DNA of 34,975 nt from the NCBI GenBank assembly GCA_947302975.1, contig CAMYXA010000009.1:1-34975 (forward strand). Reading direction: 5' to 3'. Shown in pieces: positions 1 to 5,396 of the stretch (positions are counted from its first letter, which is position 1; every line of letters starts with the position of its first letter). Source of the stretch: an uncultured Candidatus Saccharibacteria bacterium (lineage in GTDB: Bacteria > Patescibacteriota > Saccharimonadia > Saccharimonadales > Saccharimonadaceae). Below the pieces are notes generated by a model, which saw only the letters and a program-made list of their open reading frames with translations, did no database searches and was not told where the DNA came from. The translations under genes were made by a program, and so were the position numbers.

Positions 1-2
1 TA

Positions 3-125
3 TTAAAGAAAATGATGTTACCTTATAATTACAAAGGAATGTTAAATATGTTAAATCAATATATTGAAGAAGGAAAATTAGGAAAATCCTCTGGGGAAGG
101 TTTTTATAAATACGACAAATCATAA
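3..125 (+). CDS. C-terminal fragment, 3-hydroxyacyl-CoA dehydrogenase-like
   Basis: The open frame entering from the left edge encodes 40 residues and ends with TAA at 123-125. Its end, IEEGKLGKSSGEGFYKYDKS, matches the usual C-terminus of NAD-dependent 3-hydroxyacyl-CoA (3-hydroxybutyryl-CoA) dehydrogenases, where a G-x-LG-x-KSG-x-GFY-x-Y pattern closes the helical dimerisation domain. Those enzymes oxidise 3-hydroxyacyl-CoA with NAD in fatty-acid or butyrate metabolism. The catalytic and NAD-binding parts lie outside the window, so activity cannot be judged. The codons are much more AT-rich (TTA, AAT, GGA, AAA) than the housekeeping genes to the right. Fatty-acid oxidation is not expected in Saccharibacteria, so transfer, a distant relative or a contig join are all possible. 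Confidence 0.6.
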   Translation, partial: LKKMMLPYNYKGMLNMLNQYIEEGKLGKSSGEGFYKYDKS

Positions 126-194
126 TCATTTGCAAATGTCATAATGTTGTGTTATATTTTATTTAGCAATTGAGAAAATCGTGAATTCATAGAT

Positions 195-224
195 TTGTGC
201 CGATTTTTCGTAAACACGTTAAAT
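195..224 (+). promoter_or_regulatory. Possible promoter of tRNA-Gly
   Basis: TTGTGC (195-200) and TTAAAT (219-224) are 18 nt apart and lie 17 nt before the tRNA. The match to sigma70 consensus is weak, and AT-rich alternatives exist around 153-160. Positions 126-194 hold nothing else I can identify. Confidence 0.3.
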
Positions 225-241
225 TGAGGCCCCATTAACAA

Positions 242-316
242 GCGAGTGTAGTACAGCGGTTAGTATACAAGTTTTCCAAACTTGGGATGAGGTTTCGACT
301 ACCTCCACTCGCACCA
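242..316 (+). tRNA. tRNA-Gly (anticodon TCC)
   Basis: The cloverleaf was folded by eye. The acceptor stem is GCGAGTG (242-248) with CACTCGC (306-312), and the discriminator A313 is followed by an encoded CCA (314-316). The D stem is 251-254 with 263-266. The anticodon stem CAAGT/ACTTG (268-272/280-284) encloses loop TTTCCAA with anticodon TCC at 275-277. The T arm carries TTTCGAC. The gene is followed directly by a strong terminator, so it looks like a single-gene transcript. Confidence 0.93.
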
Positions 317-355
317 CGATAAAAAACAAGACTCTACGAGTCTTATTTTTTATCG
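317..355. terminator. Strong bidirectional terminator after tRNA-Gly
   Basis: CGATAAAAAA and TTTTTTATCG flank an inner AAGACTC-TAC-GAGTCTT hairpin. The long stem with A and T tracts on both sides should terminate transcription in either direction. It begins right after the tRNA CCA end. Confidence 0.85.
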
Positions 356-356
356 T

Positions 357-443
357 GCTGGGGAGTTGTTCCGACGGTTTCGCCCGCCGAAGACGGCTAG
401 CGAGCGCTAGCGAGCGTCCTATCTCCACCTACCTCCCCACCAG
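357..443. repeat. GC-rich foldable element, possibly REP-like
   Basis: This stretch lies between the tRNA terminator and the promoter at 453 and is clearly richer in G+C than its surroundings. The ends pair as TGGGGAG (359-365) with CTCCCCA (433-439). Inside, GACG-GCTAGC-GAGC-GCTAGC-GAG-CGTC (392-418) folds into a tight hairpin containing a 10-bp tandem repeat, GCTAGCGAGC. There is no convincing ORF and no T-arm, so it is not a tRNA. It could be a palindromic repeat element or a small structured RNA. Confidence 0.5.
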
Positions 444-452
444 GCTACAATC

Positions 453-481
453 TTGACATAACCGCAACAATATGATAAAAT
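453..481 (+). promoter_or_regulatory. Strong promoter TTGACA-17-TAAAAT
   Basis: A consensus -35 (453-458), a 17-nt spacer and TAAAAT (476-481) predict a start near 488. The layout and the TGATAAAAT context are almost identical to the promoter at 1184-1212. A perfect inverted repeat, GTAACTC-A-GAGTTAC (489-503), sits at the predicted start and could be an operator or the first leader hairpin. Confidence 0.85.
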
Positions 482-576
482 AAAAGGAGTAACTCAGAGT
501 TACCGCACCTTACTAGTCTATCAGTTGTAAAACTGGCTGGTTGATGCGGCGTCTTTCGAACAAGGAGGAAAATATT

Positions 577-1083
577 ATGAGTCTTAGCGCTGTTACGAAA
601 CTCACGAATTTTCTTATAGGTAAGGACAACATAGAAGAAGTCGTCGAGGAAGTCGTAGAGAAAAACGGCAACAAAAAGGAGGAGGCAAAAAATGTCCCCT
701 TCATGCAGGTCAACGGTAAAATCACCAAGAAAGGGGTTACCATTGTTACTCTTGGTGACGGACCTACCTTTGCGCTGACCATCAAGGAATCGAACATGGC
801 CATCGGACGTGATGAGTTTACGTACATAAACGAAATGATGGGCGGTCGGCTCAATGAGGAAACTGATCTTGTCTGGGCAGAGGCGTATAAGATCAAAGTC
901 AATAACGAAGTAGTCATGGCTTTGAAGGAGAACGGCGAAAGGCGAGAATACGACAGCAAGAAGGCCAATACCTTCAATATCGGCGAAATAATCGATCCCG
1001 ACGATCCCGACGATCCCGACGAGCCTGCGGAGCCTAAGTCAAAGCCTAAGTCAAAGCCTAAGTCGAAGCCCGCAACATCATAA
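577..1083 (+). CDS. Small protein with acidic DPD-repeat and KSKP-repeat tail
   Basis: The 168-residue product has no family I recognise. The start at 577 is chosen over the in-frame ATG at 541 because AAGGAGG (562-568) lies 8 nt before it. Residues about 20-35 are a run of Glu, Val and Lys that may be helical. The middle part (about 40-135) has no transmembrane segment and looks like a small globular domain. The tail changes character: tandem DPDDPDDPDEP followed by repeats of PKSK, encoded by near-perfect DNA repeats at 993-1070. No signal peptide is visible, so it is probably cytoplasmic. It has its own promoter and terminator. Codons such as AAG, GAC and CTT differ from the AT-rich fragment at 1-125. 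Function unknown. Confidence 0.75.
   Translation: MSLSAVTKLTNFLIGKDNIEEVVEEVVEKNGNKKEEAKNVPFMQVNGKITKKGVTIVTLGDGPTFALTIKESNMAIGRDEFTYINEMMGGRLNEETDLVWAEAYKIKVNNEVVMALKENGERREYDSKKANTFNIGEIIDPDDPDDPDEPAEPKSKPKSKPKSKPATS
993..1070 (+). repeat. In-gene tandem repeats encoding DPD and PKSK units
   Basis: A 9-bp unit (GATCCCGAC) is repeated three times, then a 12-bp unit (CCTAAGTCAAAG) about three times, both in frame. Such tracts can expand or contract by slippage without breaking the frame. Confidence 0.8.
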
Positions 1084-1110
1084 CCACCACACCCTGCAAC
1101 TGAATAGAGA

Positions 1111-1135
1111 AAGACTGCTTTCGGGCAGTCTTTTT
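1111..1135 (+). terminator. Terminator of the gene at 577
   Basis: AAGACTGC (1111-1118), loop TTTCGG and GCAGTCTT (1125-1132) form an 8-bp stem followed by a T tract. It is a canonical intrinsic terminator 28 bp after the stop codon. Confidence 0.9.
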
Positions 1136-1183
1136 CATGCTATAAAATATAATTGCCATAAGCGGAAAAGTATGGTGCAGATA

Positions 1184-1212
1184 TTGACAAATAACCAAAA
1201 GTGTGATAAAAT
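1184..1212 (+). promoter_or_regulatory. Strong promoter TTGACA-17-TAAAAT
   Basis: TTGACA (1184-1189), a 17-nt spacer and TAAAAT (1207-1212) drive the pair at 1394 and 1905. The start is expected near 1219, giving a leader of about 175 nt. The arrangement copies the promoter at 453-481. Confidence 0.85.
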
Positions 1213-1218
1213 GTAATC

Positions 1219-1393
1219 AGTCTGAGTTAGAGGAGTTACCCCTGTAATTCAATGACGACCATTAACAACCGAATCATCTCAGATTTCAAAGTTTTACGAA
1301 ATCTGACATGCTTTAACAATCAGGCAAATCCGCCTGTTTCTATATATTGTAGTAGTAAATAGTTTAGCCGTAAGGCAGAAAGGGGGGTCACCT
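1219..1393 (+). promoter_or_regulatory. Structured 5' leader of the 1394-1905 operon
   Basis: The 310 bases between the genes hold the promoter above and this leader. Two hairpins are clear: TCAGATTTC (1279-1287) pairs with GAAATCTGA (1298-1306) across a 10-nt loop, and CAGGC (1321-1325) pairs with GCCTG (1332-1336) followed by TTTCTATATATT, which resembles a weak attenuator. The first hairpin overlaps the left arm of a 17-bp inverted repeat whose other arm is at 3131-3147. No known riboswitch class was recognised. A control role is inferred from length and structure only. Confidence 0.5.
1266..1282. repeat. Left arm of a 17-bp inverted repeat
   Basis: CAACCGAATCATCTCAG is the exact reverse complement of 3131-3147. 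Similarity continues imperfectly outward on the TTTCAAAG side. The arms bracket the 1394-3071 operon. Confidence 0.8.
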
Positions 1394-1885
1394 ATGACTC
1401 TACTAGTAATTATAGCCATGGTATGGCTCGTGGTGGCTCACGTCCACGAAGAAAAACTTGTGAGAACGGCACTGCTGGCATCGATTTGTGCTCTTGCTAG
1501 TGTCGGTACTATCGCAGGCGGATGGAGAATGATGACTATCGTTATCCTCGCCGCTGGCTTCTTCTTTGCAACCGTTATGGTTGCGGAAGTCAAGAATGCA
1601 GGCTCGCTTGCAGCTAGGGCTGTCGCTCTGGTCAACTTTGGACTTGCAATTCCACTTTCCATGCCTTTTAAGTCTCATCCTATTCTTTCGGTAGTGTTGA
1701 TTGGTGCTTTCGCGCTTGTATCGATAACACTTGCAGCATTACCGCTACTCAGGATCGGCAAGAAGGAAGGAAAGGTCATGAGGGCGACAATCACGATATT
1801 TGTAACTTGTGCTTTCGGCATAATCGTAGCTTTAATCGCGATTTTGTCGACGATTGGCCGAGCTACCCAGCTTGGTCTGATTTGA
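1394..1885 (+). CDS. Small polytopic membrane protein, unknown function
   Basis: The 163-residue product is strongly hydrophobic, with about five transmembrane helices (roughly residues 1-16, 25-43, 46-64, 75-117 as one or two helices, and 133-155). The start follows an AGGGGGG Shine-Dalgarno site with a 6-nt gap. Charged residues are few; the short basic loop RIGKKEGKVMR (about 121-131) predicts a cytoplasmic loop. I do not recognise a family and see no catalytic motif. It is the first gene of a two-gene operon with the lipoprotein at 1905 (19 bp between them), so the two probably act together in the envelope. Confidence 0.8.
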   Translation: MTLLVIIAMVWLVVAHVHEEKLVRTALLASICALASVGTIAGGWRMMTIVILAAGFFFATVMVAEVKNAGSLAARAVALVNFGLAIPLSMPFKSHPILSVVLIGAFALVSITLAALPLLRIGKKEGKVMRATITIFVTCAFGIIVALIAILSTIGRATQLGLI

Positions 1886-1904
1886 TGAGGAAGGAGGGCC
1901 TCAT

Positions 1905-3071
1905 ATGAAAAAAATCAAATTCGCTGCAATAGCAGCAACAACGATGTTATCCATTGTCCTGATGTCAGGTTGTGGCACAGACGGCGAGATCAAACCTGAA
2001 ACGGTAACTGGTCAGCCTATCTCCGCTACAACCGCAACAACTACAGAAGAAGTGCAGGAGCCTGTCATATCGCCTTTCGCAGGCAGGACCTGCGAAGCGA
2101 TCGAGGTCGAGTATCTCAAAGGCGTATATGGCAATCAGAGGGTTTTCAACCCTAAGTCAACGCTCGCGGGATATTATGAAATCCGCATAGCAGAGACTGG
2201 ATTGAACGACGCCGTGACATACGGCATCGACGAAACCTCGAATTCCTGGCTCTGCGAAGAGATCTTAAGCAATCCCATTTATCTCCAAGATGCGATTTTA
2301 TGCTTCGAGGAGATTTATCCTATGATGTCTGAGACCGCTTGGGTCAAGGGAGTCATGGAAAAAGATTACAGGGATCAAACAGTAATCGCAGAAGATGGCA
2401 CGATTTATGTGGCACTCGGCACCCACATCGCAGGATGTAGAGTTATGGAGCTCATCTCCGGCGCTGAATACCTCGGTGTTTATGACAACTACAAAGTAGT
2501 TTGCCATTTCCCCTTGGATCCGGCAGCTGAGAGGCCCTATAAATCGGAAGTAGCAGAAAAATATCACGAATTCCACGTCTTCCGTCTTACAGAAGACAAG
2601 GAAGGAAGGGTATACTATTTCGGAATTAACAACAAAGACTGGAGATTTGCAATATTAAATCCTCCGGCAACCCCGAATCCTCCGAAACCTGTTCCGCCTA
2701 CTCCGCCCATCACACCAAATCCGCCTACTCCGCCCACTCCTACTCCTTCGGATCCTCCCAAGGATCCTTCGGACATACCACAGGGTGGAGATCTGACACA
2801 GTCGGACGATGGCCGCGATGATAACGGTCCTGGAGAATGGAAACCTGAACCGACACACGTCGATCAGGATAACGATCCTTCAAACGACACTATCATCAGC
2901 ACACCTACACCTGCCCCCGCACCCGTTCCTAGCCCTGGGGATCAGTCAAATACTGTGATTCACAGTAACGAACCTGATAACAACCCCATCCCGGCTAACA
3001 ATAACGGCAACTATGAAGGAGGTGGAAACCTCTCGAATGAAACCAGTTCAGGGGTCGTAGATCCGTTCTAA
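1905..3071 (+). CDS. Putative lipoprotein with Pro-rich C-terminal half
   Basis: The 388-residue product starts with a lipoprotein-type signal peptide: basic MKKIK, a hydrophobic stretch, then MSGC with Cys23 as the lipidation site. AAGGAGG (1891-1897) supports the start. Residues about 50-250 are a globular domain of mixed composition with several Cys and many aromatic residues; no family was recognised. From about 253 the chain becomes a low-complexity spacer of NPP, TPP and PTP units, then Asp/Asn/Pro-rich sequence to the end. Such spacers usually carry a domain through the cell wall or tether it to a surface. It lies 19 bp after the membrane protein and ends before a strong terminator. 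A surface or binding role is inferred. Confidence 0.75.
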   Translation: MKKIKFAAIAATTMLSIVLMSGCGTDGEIKPETVTGQPISATTATTTEEVQEPVISPFAGRTCEAIEVEYLKGVYGNQRVFNPKSTLAGYYEIRIAETGLNDAVTYGIDETSNSWLCEEILSNPIYLQDAILCFEEIYPMMSETAWVKGVMEKDYRDQTVIAEDGTIYVALGTHIAGCRVMELISGAEYLGVYDNYKVVCHFPLDPAAERPYKSEVAEKYHEFHVFRLTEDKEGRVYYFGINNKDWRFAILNPPATPNPPKPVPPTPPITPNPPTPPTPTPSDPPKDPSDIPQGGDLTQSDDGRDDNGPGEWKPEPTHVDQDNDPSNDTIISTPTPAPAPVPSPGDQSNTVIHSNEPDNNPIPANNNGNYEGGGNLSNETSSGVVDPF

Positions 3072-3086
3072 GCATGTTCGCACATT

Positions 3087-3127
3087 AAAGTTAACCTGGC
3101 GGCTCTGCCGCCAGGGACAACTTTTTG
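3087..3127 (+). terminator. Terminator of the 1394-1905 operon
   Basis: CCTGGCGGC (3095-3103), loop TCT and GCCGCCAGG (3107-3115) form a perfect 9-bp GC-rich stem. It is extended by AAAGTT/AACTTT pairing and followed by a T tract. Confidence 0.92.
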
Positions 3128-3130
3128 AAA

Positions 3131-3147
3131 CTGAGATGATTCGGTTG
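3131..3147. repeat. Right arm of the 17-bp inverted repeat, in the leader of the gene at 3218
   Basis: CTGAGATGATTCGGTTG is the exact reverse complement of 1266-1282. Part of it (GGTTGGT, 3143-3149) can instead pair with ACCAACC (3183-3189) just before the surface-protein gene. I could not identify a convincing promoter for that gene in 3128-3200; TGG-TAAGAC (3149-3157) is a weak candidate. Confidence 0.7.
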
Positions 3148-3217
3148 GTGGTAAGACGAAAATTAACAATTCGACTAGCAAAACCAACCAAAATCAATTT
3201 TTAATGAAAGGATTCTA

Positions 3218-4468
3218 ATGAAAAACTTTTCTAAAGCTATGCTTGGCACTGCAGCAGCTGTCGCTACTGTTAGTGCTACCGTTGCTCCTGTTGCTAACGT
3301 TGCAGCTTGGGGTGACAACGCCAATGGTCGTACTGTTTACACTGTTGAACAGGTCAACGCTGGCGCTTTAGGTGATAAAATCACCTTCAACTCTATCACT
3401 AATGGTTCTTACCAAGATGTCCAAGGTAAGACCCACCAAATCGGTGACGAACGTAACTTCCTCTCTGCCCGTTTGAATGGTACTTCAAACGTTTGGTCAG
3501 CTAACGAAATTACCGCCGAAGATGGCAAAGAATATGTTCTTAGCCTCTATGTTCACAACAACAGCCCTAAGGGTAATGCAGCTGTCGCTAAAGATACGAC
3601 TGTCAGCTTCAGCATCCCAGGCAACACCGCAACCTCAGTTCAGGTTGACGGTATCATCACTTCTTCAAATGCTACCCCAACCAAATATTGGGATGATGTA
3701 GTGTTTAAGAGTGCTAATGGTGCTAAATTCCACCTAGAATACATTGCTGGTTCCGCTTCATGGGAAAGCAATGGTAAAAGTGCTGGCAAGCTTAGTGATT
3801 CTGTAATCACTTCTGCTGGTGCTAAAGTTGGTTATGATGCTCTTGACGGCAACCTTCCTGGTTGTTATGGCTACAGCGGTTACGCTGGTGTCCACGTCAA
3901 GGTTGTTTATGACGAAGAATTCACCATCACCAAACAAGTTCGTATCAAAGGTACTACCGAATGGAAAGAATCTGTTGATGCTAAAGTTGGTGACGTTGTT
4001 GAATATATGATCGGTTACACCAACAAATCTGGTGCTACCGTCTCTGACGTCATGGTCATCGACTCACTTCCAGCTAACATGCAATATGTTGCTGGTTCAA
4101 CCAAGGTTAAGAATGGTAACCACCCAGCTGGTGTCAAAATGACTGATGAAACTATCACCACAACTGGTCTTAACATTGGCGGTTACAACAATGGTGCCAA
4201 CGCCTACATCCTCTTTGAGGCTAAGGTTGTTGACGATAACCTAACTTGTAACAAGAAAAACCAATTGGTTAACTGGGCAAAGATCACTGCTGCCGGTGTA
4301 ACAAAGAAAGATGATGCATCTGTCGTTGTTCCTAAGGCTTGTGATACTCCAGATCCAGATCCAATGCCAGAAACTGGTGCTCATTCAATCGTAGTTAGCG
4401 CCCTCGGTCTCGGTACTACCGTTACCGCTCTCGGTGTCTACGTTGCTAGTCGCAAAAAATTAATGTAA
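3218..4468 (+). CDS. Cell-wall-anchored surface protein with DUF11-type domain and MPETG sorting signal
   Basis: The 416-residue product has a signal peptide (basic MKNFSK, Ala/Val-rich core, likely cleavage after NVAA near residue 30). Residues about 31-230 are a beta-rich Asn/Gly/Thr domain without a known name. Residues about 235-372 look like a DUF11/isopeptide-type repeat domain (TITKQVRIKG, VGDVVEYMIGYTNKSGATVSDV, split here as neighbouring parts). The end is a classic sorting signal: DPDPMPETG (MPETG at 383-387), a hydrophobic helix, then SRKKLM. MPETG is a variant of LPXTG, so a sortase elsewhere in the genome should link it to the wall. Codons are strongly biased to GCT, GGT, AAC and CGT, which suggests very high expression. 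A role as adhesin or main surface layer component is inferred. Confidence 0.88.
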   Translation: MKNFSKAMLGTAAAVATVSATVAPVANVAAWGDNANGRTVYTVEQVNAGALGDKITFNSITNGSYQDVQGKTHQIGDERNFLSARLNGTSNVWSANEITAEDGKEYVLSLYVHNNSPKGNAAVAKDTTVSFSIPGNTATSVQVDGIITSSNATPTKYWDDVVFKSANGAKFHLEYIAGSASWESNGKSAGKLSDSVITSAGAKVGYDALDGNLPGCYGYSGYAGVHVKVVYDEEFTITKQVRIKGTTEWKESVDAKVGDVVEYMIGYTNKSGATVSDVMVIDSLPANMQYVAGSTKVKNGNHPAGVKMTDETITTTGLNIGGYNNGANAYILFEAKVVDDNLTCNKKNQLVNWAKITAAGVTKKDDASVVVPKACDTPDPDPMPETGAHSIVVSALGLGTTVTALGVYVASRKKLM

Positions 4469-4470
4469 TC

Positions 4471-4505
4471 CTAGACCGCTTCACTAAAGTCTAGCTGGTC
4501 TAGAC
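4471..4505. repeat. Three CTAGAC/GTCTAG half-sites after the surface-protein gene
   Basis: CTAGAC (4471-4476), GTCTAG (4489-4494) and the palindrome GTCTAGAC (4498-4505) can form a weak hairpin just before the terminator. Its role is unknown; it may stabilise the 3' end. Confidence 0.4.
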
Positions 4506-4510
4506 TACGC

Positions 4511-4538
4511 AAAAATCCCCCGTAAATGGGGGATTTTT
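4511..4538. terminator. Bidirectional terminator of the surface-protein gene
   Basis: AAAAATCCCCC (4511-4521), loop GTAAAT and GGGGGATTTTT (4528-4538) form a perfect 11-bp stem with A and T tracts on both sides. Confidence 0.95.
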
Positions 4539-4561
4539 GTTGGTCTGAAAATTTGCCCATG

Positions 4562-4585
4562 AAAAAGCACCGCCGAAGCGGTGCC
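4562..4585 (-). terminator. Terminator of the minus-strand gene at 4591
   Basis: Read on the minus strand, GCACCGC-TTCG-GCGGTGC is followed by TTTTTC. The TTCG tetraloop and 7-bp GC stem make a textbook terminator directly after the stop codon. Confidence 0.92.
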
Positions 4586-4590
4586 TTAGA

Positions 4591-5214
4591 TTAGTAGAGG
4601 GGTATGTCGTATCTTACAACTCGATATTCACTACCAATGGTTGATCCATCGACCCAGAGAGTGATCGCGCCATTATCGTAGCTCTCAGGATCGAGATCGT
4701 CAATCATGACGATTCCGACGATATCATGACCGGCGAAATCCTGCCATGAATACGGCTCCAGCTCTTTTGAACTAAAAGCGGAATTGATTGGCCTAAATAG
4801 ATAAACCGTTAAATTGCAATTGTCTGCATGGAAGGATTTGACCAGGTCGAGGGCGGCATCAACAAAAGTTTTACGATCGACATTTTTGGCATCTTTCTTC
4901 GAAGCTTCCGCATTCACCTTGATCCTGAAATAAAACGCATACGGATGTGTGAGCTTTTCATTATTAACCGGCTTAGGTAAGCGCTTTGCCCAATCGAAAT
5001 CGGGCGCTTTCTCGCCGACATCAAGTAACCGCCAACACTTATTCATTGCATTTCTGTAGCATTCGTCCAGAATGAAGGCGTCCGAACTGAAGAGCTGCAC
5101 CATCCCTTTTGGGCGTTGCTTTCTATTCTGAACGACGACATTCAGAACTGGACCTGCCGAACAACATACAAACAAAACGACCAAAATTATAACTATAGTA
5201 ATCCCTAGTTCCAT
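4591..5214 (-). CDS. Membrane-anchored protein of unknown function
   Basis: The 207-residue product begins with a single hydrophobic helix (about residues 3-27, including VCCSAG) that acts as a signal anchor or an uncleaved signal. The remainder is a soluble domain with no recognised family. It contains the stretch KLTHPYAFYFRIKVNAEA and a C-terminal part rich in Asp and aromatic residues (IVMIDDLDPES), which resembles a small alpha/beta fold. The start is secure: AAAGGAGGTG precedes it with good spacing. A possible promoter lies about 115 bp upstream, leaving a leader of roughly 105 nt. It is the only minus-strand gene among the envelope genes. Function unknown. Confidence 0.75.
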   Translation of the reverse strand: MELGITIVIILVVLFVCCSAGPVLNVVVQNRKQRPKGMVQLFSSDAFILDECYRNAMNKCWRLLDVGEKAPDFDWAKRLPKPVNNEKLTHPYAFYFRIKVNAEASKKDAKNVDRKTFVDAALDLVKSFHADNCNLTVYLFRPINSAFSSKELEPYSWQDFAGHDIVGIVMIDDLDPESYDNGAITLWVDGSTIGSEYRVVRYDIPLY

Positions 5215-5327
5215 TGCCTATCCACCTCCTTTGATGAACGCAGCGTTTTTAGTGTCAGAACTCGCTAAACTAACCTTAAAAAAGTGCAACTATTGCCTTA
5301 GCCCCCTCCCTAAAAGTAGTTATATAA

Positions 5328-5336
5328 ACTATACCA
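5328..5336 (-). promoter_or_regulatory. Possible extended -10 promoter for the gene at 4591-5214
   Basis: On the minus strand the sequence reads TGG-TATAGT. A start near 5321 would give a leader of about 105 nt ending in a perfect Shine-Dalgarno site. No -35 is obvious. Confidence 0.4.
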
Positions 5337-5377
5337 TAAATTAAGGGAAAATCAATGTACTACCCCAAAAACGCTTA

Positions 5378-5386
5378 TGCTATAAT
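5378..5386 (+). promoter_or_regulatory. Extended -10 promoter of the 5397 operon
   Basis: TGC-TATAAT ends 10 nt before the ATG at 5397, so the leader would be only about 4 nt. It places transcription start downstream of the alternative ATG at 5355 and decides the start codon. Confidence 0.75.
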
Positions 5387-5396
5387 AGGGACATAC

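Noticed and set aside
357-443. Second tRNA or an SRP RNA
   Set aside because: The arms pair and the minus strand contains GGTGGGGAGGTAG, a word reminiscent of some SRP RNAs, but there is no T arm, no anticodon arm and no recognisable GGAA-capped helix 8.
1266-3147. Composite transposon bounded by the 17-bp inverted repeat
   Set aside because: No transposase, no target duplication seen, and the arms lie in probable leaders; kept only as a finding about the repeat.
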